64,000 nucleotides of DNA, taken from Diatrype stigma. Taxonomy: Eukaryota > Ascomycota > Sordariomycetes > Xylariales > Diatrypaceae. The DNA lies in the NCBI GenBank assembly GCA_022225965.2, contig JAKJXP020000089.1, positions 1-64,000 on the forward strand. The letters are read 5' to 3'. Below are positions 1 through 10,327 of the stretch, piece after piece. The notes beneath the pieces were generated by a model. The model made no database searches. It saw only the letters and a program-made list of their open reading frames with translations, and was not told the DNA's origin. The number at the start of each line of letters is the position of its first letter. The stretch's first letter is position 1. A program made the translations under genes and the position numbers.

Positions 1-12
1 GGCAACAACCCC

Positions 13-43
<31 letters not shown>

Positions 44-832
44 AAAAAAAAAAGGCAAAAGCCCTGGTACCGGGTTTCGAACCCAGTACCGTCGAAAGGT
101 TGTCTTGCTTCCCCCTTACTCAGGCTTTCACAAGATGGCTGTTTTTCGGTAACATCAGTTTTGGCGGATGAACCACGATCCCGAGGGGACATCGTAGAAC
201 TGCACCTCCACTTTAGCTTGAAGGATATTTTTTTTATTTTGGTATTTAAGGTAACCTGTAGGTAGTGCCAGGTGTATGCCGGGAATTACCCACCCGTATT
301 ATTCGGACTGACCGTCGTTGAATAATGGCGCTGTTGTTCCAAGCCGTCATCATACCTTGTATAAGTAGGTACCCTGGGTTACCATAGTGACAAACAGCAC
401 CATGCAAAGGTTGTGCCTGCCTGTGCCTCGCTGCCTCGGTCAGTTATGTCCCATACGTACCTACCGGTTAAGGCGTACTCACGGCCTTCGGTATACCAGA
501 ATAATATATATAGATATTCACATAGCTATTGCACATTCAAATCCTATGCTACCTACAGCCTTGCCTTGGAACGCCGAGCGTGGGGGAAGCCCAAGAAGGG
601 ATGACCTGCTACATATGTACCGATTTCATGCAACCTCGCTGGCTATCTCTCTCTCTCTCTCTCCTTCTCCCTCTTGGAGACCCCTGCCCCTTAATCTTCC
701 TCTTACGCTTTTGCTTTCTCCCCCTTTTCCCAAAGTTAGAAGTTAGAAGGCTACTAATCGAATAATCCCTCTTCCATACGAACACGAACACAAACATCTG
801 CTATCTTGACATGCTATATAGATATTAGATTA
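1..832. other. Intergenic region downstream of the AP-2 alpha gene
   Basis: No coding gene is visible. The first 53 bases hold a run of 25 C (9-33) followed by 20 A (34-53), which may be a true homopolymer or a sequencing or assembly artefact. Next to it, at 66-90, is an 11-bp inverted repeat around TCG with one mismatch (GGTACCGGGTT against AACCCAGTACC). A short TC microsatellite lies at about 646-663. The region after it is the 3' flank of the gene on the minus strand. Confidence 0.6.
9..53. repeat. Homopolymer pair, C(25) then A(20)
   Basis: An uninterrupted run of C is directly followed by an uninterrupted run of A. The sequence GGCAA occurs just before (1-5) and just after (54-58) the pair, so a replication-slippage or insertion origin is possible. 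Base calling in such runs is unreliable. Confidence 0.8.
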
Positions 833-3800
833 TTACGCCACCATGATGTTACCGAAAGCGTGCGATATATCGTCACGGGTGGGTCCCTCCTTGAGCTCTG
901 GCACGACCGAGGCGCCTGCTGCTAACCTCTCCTCCATCAGCTTCAGCAAAACCCCGGGCACACTCTCGTCTGTAGCCCGGATTGTGAGTCGAACCATCTG
1001 TTGGAAGTGTTACGTTAGTAGTCAGACTAGTAAAAGTAAAAAGCAGTGCTGATGAGTATCAGGGTCATCTTACCTGTGAGGCGTAGTTCGGCTCTAGCCT
1101 CATCAAGCAGCCAAACTTGCCCCCTGCCGAGGTGTGAAGGACGCTGGCCCCGACAAAGTTCTTGCTGTTCGGGTCAACCCCTTCGAGGACACCCCATCGG
1201 AAACCTTGCATGGTCTTGCGGATGAAACTCTCCGTGATTTCCCGGGAGCCGCTCCTGGTATCGGCCAGCCCGACGATCTGCTGGGCTTCGCGAGGGGCTC
1301 CGCCGATCTGTTTCCACCGCTTGAAGAAGTCATCCGCCGCCAGATCTGCGGGGTCCATGAACTTATGCGCAGCAACAGGCAGTTTCAAGGTCAACGCCTG
1401 AAGGGCACCTGCAAGATAACTTATGCGAATGGTGGGGACCTTGGTGAAAACCTTCTTTGCCTCGAACATAATGATCTGTCGGGACTGTCCACCCTGGCTG
1501 ATGGTAGGGTCGGGTAGAGCTTTGATATCCCAGCTAAGATTCGCCTTGTCACTCTCGTCCAGATCCAGTGTGGTAGTAAATGAACCCACAGTAGCAGGCG
1601 TTTTGTTCGTGAAATACAATATGAGGCATGCCATCTGCCCTCTGTACTCGGCGCGTACACCAACTTGCAGCTGTCCATCCTCGAATAGGACACCGTCAGC
1701 CTTCAGAAGCAGTTTGTAGTAGCCTGGCTCCCAGCCTGGAGATAGATGGGCAGCACTGGCCAAGTTTGGCGTTTTGAGCTGTTTTGGCTCCATCGGTCCG
1801 GCACTCATATCAAGGCCGGCCAGGTCGCCCGCGCTCGAGTGACCGTTCGCACCGTTCGGGGTCCCGTTCGCGGCCCCGTTACCATTCATGGAACTGTTCG
1901 AGGTAAAGGTCCTCCGGAGCCCTGCATTCTTCGCCATATTTAGCTCCACAGCGTCCTGGTTAGCATCCTTTCCACCCACAACCCATGTCCTCTTGTCGCT
2001 AGTATTGGCGTGTCTCTGGTGGAGTCTCGACAAGAGTGCTGATTGTCTCTCCGGGAAAGCAGGCATTTCGTCGCAGACTGTTCGAAGTAAATCATCCGAC
2101 GGAAGACTTGCTAAAGTCAAATATTCACATGCTCTCTGCTGTAGTTCCGAGTCCAGTGTATGGCTGTAGATCTCGAAAACGTGAAGCAGCTGAGGTTTGA
2201 TTTCTGGGAACAAATTGACGAACTTGACGAATGAGGAGAGTATCATAGCACGGGTGCTCGACGAGCACGCCGGGAGTTTCGAGAACAGCGCCATGTATTG
2301 CTCGATAGGGCTAGATCCTTTCTCCTCAGCTATCAAGTGGCCGAACTCTCCAAGGATGTAGGCTCCAATCTTGACCAGTGTCTCGTGGCAGTGGTCGTGC
2401 CTAATATGCTGCAGCGTGTTTTGAGCAGCGTATACTTGCAACTCCTCATTATTGGTGACGATCTGGATCACGCGCTGCCACACTTCATCGCTGAGATGGT
2501 CGCCCGCAATAGCAACTAATTTCAACGAGACATTGATGTACCATTGGATGTCGGTGGCGTACTTCTCCGTCAGAATAGCAATCTTCAAAGCCATCTCTTC
2601 CCGAATGGCGAAATCGGCATTCTGGAGGTAATGGAGAAGCTCGGCTACGATCGGCCCGGAGTTGGTCGAGTCGCACATACTATATAGCAAATCGAGCCCC
2701 TTCCTTCGGACACTGATATCGCGATCCTTCAATGACCCGAGAATGACATCCTGGTGCTGCTTTATCGGGTCCAGATTTTCGGCACGCGCTGCCAGATGGG
2801 TCATGGCCTCCAGGCCTAGATAGCGTACATTCGTCTCCCTAGAGGTAATGAAGCGGCCAAGGCGCGAGGAGATCTGTTTCATCAGCGCGTGTTCGGTATC
2901 CAGATGGATGATGAGGTTGATGGCCTCAAACAAGACGGCATTTTGGGCATTGTTTTGCTGCACGTTCTTATTGGTTTCCATGGCTAAATTCAAAATCTTC
3001 TGCAGCGATTCCCGGATCATACCCCGGACATGGCTGTCCTCTAATATGCTCGTTAGTCTCTAGAGTGCCAAGGACGACAACTAAGGGGGGCGCATACCTG
3101 AGGGTGGGAAGTATTGCAGTAACCGGAGCAGCTTGACTTGCAGCCACGGACACGGAACCTTGTAGTACAGATAGTCGGACGAGAACTCGCCGTCCACGAC
3201 TATGCGTTTCAGGCGCGATGCAGCCTTGGTATAGGCGCCTCTGTACTGGTCGGGGTCGTCTTGAGCGACGGCCATGACAAATGAAGTCACTGACAAGGCG
3301 ACCCCAAGGTCGACATCGTCCATCAGCGATATTATCCGCTCAGCCCACTGCGGGTTGAGTATATCCGGATGTTTGCGATACAACCGAAGGAGGGTCAGAG
3401 CAGCCTTCTTTTTCACGAAGGCTTTTGAGGTCCTAGTGCGTCATTAGATATGAAGATGGGGTCAATGAGCCGTGGCACCTACGGTGATATCAGGAGCCGG
3501 TGAACCTCTGCACTCAGAGCTTCCCCCATCTCCCTGCCTCCCACGTTGGCAATTGCGTGTAGTGCGAGACAGTTGAAGAGTTCGTTGTGGTCCAGAAGAT
3601 CTTTTCGTATACTGTTGACAACAAGATGGAGCAGCTCGTGCTTCTCGTGGAGGAAGAGGGTCATGGCTAGGTATCCAATCTGCTTTTCCGAGTATTTGTT
3701 GGCCGAGATCAGGTTGACGGCCTCGAGGTGTCCGAAATCCACGTTCCAACCCAGGATGTATATATATAACAGCTATTGGCACAGGGGTCAGACTGGTTCT

Positions 3801-4227
3801 ACTTCGGCCACGGTGCTCCTGGTGGACGAGCAGCGGAGTCTAGAGCGTACCTTGCAAACATATTTCTTCTTGTGATAACCACTCAAGTTGCCATCTGCTG
3901 TTCGTTAGTGATACCGAATCAAAGTAGGTGTAATATAATCGACCCATCAAGTGAGTTGCGAGCCGAATGCCACATACCCTTGAACTTTTGCCTATATGTC
4001 AGGAACACTACTGGTTAGCAACCCTATCTCCAGTTCATTGCAAAGGGTTGTATAGGGGTTAAGGGGGTGACGAACCGAATATTAGCAAGCTCCTTATTGA
4101 TTCTCTTCTCTTCCAAGTCGCGTGCCCGCGCATTTCTCAGATCGGCAATGAACTGGACGAGACCGCGCATGTTGGAGTTATTGGTGGTCGACCGGCCGAG
4201 GAAGCCGGCCGCAGCAGAAGAAGCCAT
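833..4227 (-). CDS. APL3: AP-2 adaptor complex subunit alpha (alpha-adaptin)
   Basis: Large subunit of the AP-2 clathrin adaptor, which selects cargo and binds PIP2 and clathrin at the plasma membrane in endocytosis. Seven exons on the minus strand: 4227-4076, 3994-free microexon 3991-3978, 3894-3851, 3772-3483, 3432-3098, 3040-1074 and 997-833, giving 988 residues in one frame. The N-terminal helical-repeat trunk starts with MRGLVQFIADLRNARAR and contains GYHKKKYVCK and YILGWNVDFGHLEAVNLISA, both hallmarks of alpha-adaptins. A low-complexity N/G-rich hinge follows at about residues 650-710. The C-terminal part is the ear (GYYKLLLKADGVLFEDGQLQ) and platform (DFFKRWKQIGG). The start is the first ATG before MASSAAAGFLGRS. 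Seen: sequence motifs and splice sites. Known: AP-2 function. Exon 1 ends in a slightly unusual GTTCGT donor, but only this junction with the 14-nt exon restores the conserved R-QKFK-DGNL segment. Confidence 0.96.
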
Positions 4228-5808
4228 ATTGTCGTGTTGCGAGTGGTCGTCGGGATATAGTTGACAAGTATGTTGACCGGTGAGCTGTTCCTCCTCCTCT
4301 TACACCCGACCTCGTCGAACTTCCCTGATATCCGACTTATCCGCCAGTCAGTCCCTTCGAATTCGGCGTTTGCCGAGCTCAGTGGTATCTCAGATGCGAA
4401 CAATAAACAAGGTCGATGATCCCAGTGTCGGCAGTTCCAAGAAGCGCGCTCCAACTGCGGCTCTCAAGATAGACCCAGACAATCGATCAACATCATCAAG
4501 CGTTACTACTACGGGCGAGCGTATAAAACCGGGTCGGCCGGTCAGTCGGTCGACTGGTCTATAGTCTATAGATTCGATATGCAGTGTAGGTAAGCTGGCA
4601 AGTGAATACTCGTCGGTAGATTTGGCCTGAAGGGGTTCGTCTCGTCGATTCGCTCGATCGTCGGTTCGAGAGAAGAGTAGGTGTTTAGGTATTCAGGTGT
4701 TCAGGTATTCTCTGTACTAAGCACTAAAACGGCCTCGGTAGGTGGCCCGATACTGATTTACTTTCGTTTACCCTGCAGATCCTCCGTTTTTGTCCTCGTT
4801 TCCGCTTCGTTGCTAGCTGGTAGTCTAAGCAGCTGCTGGGTGAGCATGTGGTTGGATGCTTCCTGAGGGCATTTGGGGTTTACGTGACAATCTGGAAGTG
4901 CAATTGTCGCGTCGAATGCTGTCGACCAGGAAATTGATGATGCCAACCTTGGAATGATGGTGGATGATTCGGCAATTAAGGGGCGGAATATCTGCAGGTG
5001 CAGGTGCAACAGGAAGGTTTGGCGGGTCGGTGTCGGTGACACGACCAGACGGGACGACGTAGTACTATTGGGTCACCACTAGTTTCCTATAGTAGGAGGG
5101 TAGAGTACCTGTAGCTGCTGTAGGTACTATACTTGGTAGGTAGGTATGTAGTGCGCTGACTGGATCGGGGGGTCCCTTTCTCCTTACCTCCCCAGGGCTG
5201 TCTTTGCTTGTTTTCACGTTGCCTCAATGTCTCTCAAGTTGGAACAATTAGGTGCATACTCATAGGTGCATAGTGCATGACATTACCTTCAACGTCTTAT
5301 GGATTGCAGATTGTAACAAGGAAAGGACCAAGAAACCATCTTCGAGCCTCTGCAAGGAGAGGCACTGAGAGGATATTTCGGTGTTAAGAGGTGCATGTAG
5401 TAAACTAAACCCGTCAGCGTTAGAGTTTATTTGAGTCTCCAAGTAATCCAAGTAATGCCTCTCCTCATCAGCCACGACCCGCTTTGTACCGCGGTTAGTC
5501 AATATGGATATGCGTGAACATACCTACTGGGGCAGGAAAGGCTTGGGTGTGAATGTGGCTCATGCTACAGTAGCATTTTGTGGCTTAAGCTTCATTAGGT
5601 AGGTATTTTACATACCGTACCTAAGGTTCCCAGTTACCACGGCTTGATCGACGTCACTTCCACTCATTAACGAATCAATCCATCGCCTCGAAGCCTCACT
5701 TAAGGTTACCAACCACAAAACCACCGATTTTCTTATCGGGATCAGGATGTCACATGTCTTACACCCCTATACCCCCCTATACTTGATTGAGTGTCGAGAC
5801 TAAGGAGA
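4228..5808. promoter_or_regulatory. Divergent promoter interval between AP-2 alpha and NDUFAF5-like genes
   Basis: The two flanking genes point away from each other, so both promoters must lie here. Several TAGGTACT/GGTAGGTAGGTATG words occur at about 5100-5150 and 5597-5625, as elsewhere in intergenic DNA of the window. No convincing TATA box was identified for either gene. An 80-codon minus-strand open frame at 5502-5260 has no recognisable features and is not called as a gene. Confidence 0.5.
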
Positions 5809-7035
5809 ATGCATCGCTATGCAACCCTCACAAGGACCCTGAAACACCGGGTACCATCCGATCCAAGACTGCTAGCACCAGCAGCGGCCACCTTCTCATC
5901 TTCATCTTCATCATCATCATCCCAACTCAACTTCTCCACCCCCCAATACCCAAATCACCAGTCCCTCCACCAACGGCGTTCCTACGCAACGCAATCCCCC
6001 AGCCCGCCACAGCACCAAGTCTTCAACGCGCGCGTCAAATGGCTGCAGAAGGAGCGGGCGGCGGCGGACGCCGCGAGCAGCCGGGAGGCCGAGTACGTGC
6101 GGGACGAGGTGGCGCGGCGGCTGGTGGAGCGGCTGCTGGACATCCGGCGGACGTGGCCGCTGGCGCTGGACCTGGGCGCGCACGCGTGCAACGTGGCGCG
6201 GGCCCTAGTGCGGCCCGACCCGGACCCGGACCCGGGCTTCCTGGGCCCCGGCGCGCCGCAGCAGCCCGGGCCCATCTCCGAGCGGATCGGGCGTCTCATC
6301 GCCGCCGAGAGCTCGCCGACGCTGCTGTGGCGGGACGCCGAGCTGCCGCTGTACCGCCCGGAGGAGGAGCAGGAGGGGGCTGAGGAGAAGAAGGGGGAGA
6401 AGCTGGAAGGGGGAAAGCTCGACCTCGTGCGCGAGGTGCTCGCCTCGGACGAGACGCTGCCCTGGGACGCGTCGACCTTCGACCTGGTGCTCTCGAGCCT
6501 GCACCTGCACTGGACGAACGACCTGCCCGGGGTGCTGGCGCAGATCAACCACATCCTGAAGCCGGACTGCGCGTTCGTGGGGGCGATGCTGGGCGGGGAC
6601 ACGCTGTTCGAGCTGCGGACGTCGCTGCAGCTGGCGGAGCAGGAGCGGCGGGGCGGGGTGTCGCCGCACGTGAGCCCGCTGGCCGACGTGCGGGACGTCG
6701 GGGGCCTGCTGCAGCGCGCCGGCTTCACCATGCTGACCGTCGACGTCGACGACCTCGTCGTCGACTACCCGGACTCCTTCGCGCTCATGCGCGATCTGCA
6801 GGCCATGGGCGAGGCCAACGCCGTGCTGGGCCGCGAGGCCGCCGGCCTGCGCCGCGACGTCCTGCTCGCCGCCGACGCCATCTACCGCGAGCTGCACGGC
6901 AACCCCGACGGCACCATCCCCGCCACCTTCCGCACCATCTACATGATCGGCTGGAAGGTCGGCGGCGACCAGCCCAAGCCCCTGCCGCGGGGCAGCGGGC
7001 AGGTGAACCTGAAGGATATCCTAGAGAATAAGTGA
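5809..7035 (+). CDS. NDUFAF5: NDUFAF5-like mitochondrial complex I assembly protein, class I SAM-methyltransferase fold
   Basis: Intronless, 408 residues from the first ATG at 5809; the longer open frame starts only with GTG. The N-terminus is rich in R, S, T and A with few acids up to about residue 60, as expected for a mitochondrial presequence. The family signature VFNARVKWLQKERAA follows at about 71-85, then the SAM-binding motif I LALDLGAHACNVARAL near 118-133, the acidic-strand region LPWDASTFDLVLSSLHLHW and the conserved segment LKPDCAFVGAMLGGDTLFEL. The end FRTIYMIGWK is typical of the family. In animals NDUFAF5 hydroxylates an arginine of NDUFS7 during complex I assembly; that role is inferred here. 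Oddities: two insertions, a D/P-rich one (about 136-157) and an E/K/G-rich one (about 185-205), and a coding sequence much richer in G+C than its flanks. Confidence 0.9.
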   Translation: MHRYATLTRTLKHRVPSDPRLLAPAAATFSSSSSSSSSQLNFSTPQYPNHQSLHQRRSYATQSPSPPQHQVFNARVKWLQKERAAADAASSREAEYVRDEVARRLVERLLDIRRTWPLALDLGAHACNVARALVRPDPDPDPGFLGPGAPQQPGPISERIGRLIAAESSPTLLWRDAELPLYRPEEEQEGAEEKKGEKLEGGKLDLVREVLASDETLPWDASTFDLVLSSLHLHWTNDLPGVLAQINHILKPDCAFVGAMLGGDTLFELRTSLQLAEQERRGGVSPHVSPLADVRDVGGLLQRAGFTMLTVDVDDLVVDYPDSFALMRDLQAMGEANAVLGREAAGLRRDVLLAADAIYRELHGNPDGTIPATFRTIYMIGWKVGGDQPKPLPRGSGQVNLKDILENK

Positions 7036-7074
7036 AAGGTTTTCTAAATAGTAAATAGATGAAAATGGTCACCA

Positions 7075-7080
7075 AATAAA
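7075..7080 (+). terminator. Polyadenylation signal AATAAA
   Basis: Canonical AATAAA hexamer 40 bases downstream of the TGA stop of the NDUFAF5-like gene and followed by an A-rich stretch at 7081-7100. Position and sequence fit a 3'-end processing signal; fungal signals are degenerate, so this is a likely rather than a proven site. Confidence 0.5.
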
Positions 7081-7589
7081 GTAAAAGAAAAAAAAAAAGA
7101 TCAAAATAAAAGTCTTCATAACTAAACCGTGTATTCATAGCCCGCCTACGTTTTTGCCTTCTGCGTGTGTCCTTGCTGTTCATGAAGCAAGCACGCTGGC
7201 TGCTTATCTACCTTTCTGCTTCCCCTTGGATACTTACAAACACATATGCACGCTCCTCCTTAGGGAAAGGAACTACACATCGTGGAGTTGCTCAGGCACC
7301 GCCCGTATTATTAACATTCACAGCCTATTTTCCATTCCAGTTGTGGCGGGTTTACTACTAAGAAGAGAAGAAAGGGAGGGGAAAAGGGGAAGATTCCAAA
7401 GCTACCACCCAAGCACACGCATCACATGCTTTCGGTGTATTCGCTCTTCATGGGATGCCTCCCCCCTAAAAATTGGCAGCAAGGGCGTTTCTTTAGGGAG
7501 GTTCAGTCATGATAAACCTCCAGCAGCTTATAATCTGTGATCGCGAGCCTTAACTCAGGCCTGCGCATCCGACCTCCTGCATACGCATG

Positions 7590-7608
7590 TATATATATAT
7601 ATATATAT
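7590..7608. repeat. (TA)n microsatellite
   Basis: Perfect TA dinucleotide run within non-coding DNA. Confidence 0.9.
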
Positions 7609-8759
7609 GCATGAACAGATCAGTGGAGAAGAGGAAGTCACCAAAGATGCATCCATCTCAGGGACACTTGAGATAGATAGTGCCGTCAAGGATGCTTGGC
7701 CAGTGATGCAGCATGCCCAGAAGTTTTCTCCCCTCCATAGCAAACTGGCGATCGTTAGGGAGAGTGTACGTTGTTAAGCTGTAATCATCTCAGACTTGCT
7801 CAGGTGAGGTCTCTCACATATATGGGGCGCCCCATCGTAGTCACGACCTTTTTAGAGATGCAGGTTCATTCTTGGCCAATGACGGCTTCTCACCCCAAGA
7901 AAATTCTGTCAGATTGATCTCTTCGGTTGGTATATCGTGTAGAGCTTCATGGAACTTAAATTAGATCGATCCCTTTCCCAGGTGTCATCTTGTATAGACC
8001 CTCATCGATAAGGGACCATCATTGCCCGACGCAGCATGTGTGCTAATCATGTGTTTTTTTCTCTCCTTCGAGAGGAGCTTTGATTGGAGATCTTTCCTGC
8101 TAGCCATGCCTTCCAGGGAAAAGCCTATGCAGCCATATTTAAACTACGTAGACGGAAAGTGTGTTGCTGTGGTAAGATCAATTCGAAAATTAACGTGTTG
8201 GCCTAATGTCTGTGTGCGTATAGCTACAGTATCTATCGAGTCTAGTGACAGGGTTAGGACGTACACATATTAGGAGATGATTGTTCATATATGAGGAAGC
8301 GGACGGAATCTGGGTGAACGACACAACTGACTTGTACTCGATTAATAAGGAATGGGGGGCAATGAGATGGTCACGATGATGACATAGGTACTACAACTGC
8401 TCGTCGATTGATGATGAAGATATATGGATATCCGGCCAAGGAAAAGGAGGTATGCCAGGAAAGCTGTTCAAGACTTCGGTTCAGGTCTTGTTTCTATATA
8501 CAAATTGTATATATGCCTTATGGACCTGTTATCGTAGCTACTCCCAAGGTAATCACCATGTTGCTATTGTCGTATTTACATTTATCATATATTATAGTAG
8601 CAGTCACCAACCTAATAGGGCTGGAGAGAGTGAGAGAAAAGGGGAATGCTATTTACCAGCAGAGCCATCTACTTAGGAGAACTGTTGTGAGGATTATGTA
8701 TAGTTTCCTGTTGTTGTTCTATTGCCAGTAGTCATCTGTTGATAACATACAACTGCAGC

Positions 8760-8779
8760 ATATATATATATATATATAT
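8760..8779. repeat. (AT)n microsatellite
   Basis: Perfect AT dinucleotide run within non-coding DNA. Confidence 0.9.
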
Positions 8780-9432
8780 TGATGAGCAGTTATATATTGA
8801 TATCCGTGCTTATTTGCCTACCTTCTTACCTCCTTGCTTACCTGCGTGTTGACTTTGATGATTTCACCACAGGTTATGTCAGGTATATCTACTTTTCACC
8901 GAAGCCATTCTTACATACGCTAGAAAACATACGTATAGCAGAAGAAAAATTCCCCAATGGTACATATAGATCATATAGCCATATCAGGACCTGTTACGGT
9001 ATGGACGGCATTGTATGTAACTTGTATTGAAATGACATTATATCACGTGTGTCAGAAACATCCCGAGTCGAACAGCTAAAAGAAAAAATGACAAAATCAT
9101 AGGCACGTCTAAAAGAAGTATGATGCTATAAGCGTTTCCTTTCCCGTGGTATTTACGACAAGTCTGCCAGTTTGCCTTAGTAAATATCACGTAAGAATAG
9201 AGCCTCCACAATAGATCGTATATAGTCGCAACATCAATTTGCCTGCTTCGAGATTGAGCACCAAATCAATATATGAACAACCAACGAAATTAGAGGTGAT
9301 TATTGAAAGCTTTTGATCACATTGCTCCCACCCTAGCCTACTAGCCCTAAGATAATGAACGATGAACCATCTACGATACGAGCGAGATACGCGACACCCA
9401 GGGGCTTGCTTGCTTGCTGCCGCCCGCCTCCT

Positions 9433-10327
9433 TTAGACCTTACGCCGGTCCGTCATGCACCGTCCTATGCTGCCCAGGCCCACGACGTCTACGACCTTCT
9501 CGTGCCAGCTCAGCAGCACGCTCATCGCGGCGCCGGTCGACTCGGCCGTCGAGCCGGGCCGGCCGCCGATCTGGCTGAACCCGGTGGGCTGCGGCGTGAG
9601 GTTCCTGGGCGTCCGCGGTGTCGGGACGTTGCCTGTCCCCGTGCTTCCTCCTGCCATGCCCTTGTACCTGTTCACGCAACGGGTAAGAAAGAATAAGGGG
9701 GGATGATAAGAGAGGGGGGGGTTTGCTGCAGGCTTACAGGTACTTCGTTAACACATCCAGGAGCTCGCTTCCGCCCTCCGAGTTGTAGATGCGTTGCAAT
9801 ATGGGCGTCATATCGGTCGACTTGATCGACTGCAGGACCTCGACGACGGTCTGTAGGTGTGCCTCCTGTACGGTTTGATGCGCAATAGCAAAACCTGATC
9901 AGCATTCTCATTCTCTACCCTCCCTCTTTCCCTCTCTCAGCATCCCCCCCCCTTTCTCTTTCTCTTCACGTGCATCTCCATGTTCGATACCCTCTCAGCC
10001 CCAGGCAGAACTACCACCACAACCACCACCACCACCACTACTCCAAACATAGAACATAGCGTGACATACCTTAGCGGCATCGGACCCGTTGTAGACGGGG
10101 CTCTCGAGGCAGCCGCGCAGGGCGCCCTCGGCGTCGTTGCCCTGGCGCAGCAGCTGGCGGACCTGGCCGTTGAGCTGGCGGACCTCGGCCTCGGTGATCT
10201 CGGGCAGCGGCGGGTGCAGGGTCGCGATGTCGAAGTTCTGGGCCGAGTCCGGGTCCAGCGCGTCGATGTTGATGGTCCGCCACGCGTCGCTGAGCGAGGC
10301 CGAGGTGTGCTGCTGGATGATAGACAT
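9433..10327 (-). CDS. ARC15: Arp2/3 complex subunit 5 (ARPC5, p16-Arc)
   Basis: Smallest subunit of the Arp2/3 complex, which nucleates branched actin at endocytic patches and growing tips. Three exons on the minus strand: 10327-10070, 9865-9738 and 9667-9433, 206 residues, joined with GT-AG introns (phases 0 and 2). Exon 1 carries AWRTINIDALDPDSAQNFD and the E/R/Q helix EITEAEVRQLNGQVRQLL with GDAEGAL-type sequence after it. Exon 2 reads EAHLQTVVEVLQSIKSTDM, then a conserved helix ending LLDVLTKYL. Exon 3 begins YKGMAGG, has a T/P/G-rich linker, and ends with the conserved LLSWHEKVVDVVGLGSIGR and TDRR. The linker is longer than in the animal protein, as usual in filamentous fungi. The ATG at 10327 is the first in frame and gives the expected MSIIQQHTS start. 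Confidence 0.95.
10012..10042. repeat. ARC15: (ACC)n microsatellite inside ARPC5 intron 1
   Basis: Imperfect ACC/ACA trinucleotide run lying within the first intron (9866-10069) of the minus-strand ARPC5 gene, so it is removed from the mRNA. Confidence 0.8.

Larger units (their letters stand above)
7036..9432. other. Convergent intergenic region between NDUFAF5-like and ARPC5 genes
   Basis: The 3' ends of two convergent genes face each other here. An AATAAA polyadenylation-type signal at 7075-7080 lies 40 bases after the NDUFAF5-like stop. TA microsatellites are at 7590-7608 and 8760-8779. The DNA is AT-richer than the flanking genes and only short open frames without recognisable features occur. 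Confidence 0.6.

Noticed and set aside
57..135. tRNA gene on the minus strand ending in the T-arm-like CTGGGTTCGAAACCCGG
   Set aside because: The T arm and B box look right, but the 3' acceptor half (TACCAGG) has no complementary 5' half at the right distance and no anticodon arm can be drawn. The stem instead continues past the T arm as a plain hairpin.
5982..6731. 249-codon minus-strand frame opposite the NDUFAF5-like gene
   Set aside because: Antisense shadow of a very GC-rich coding sequence; composition is dominated by S and R, and the sense frame has clear family motifs.
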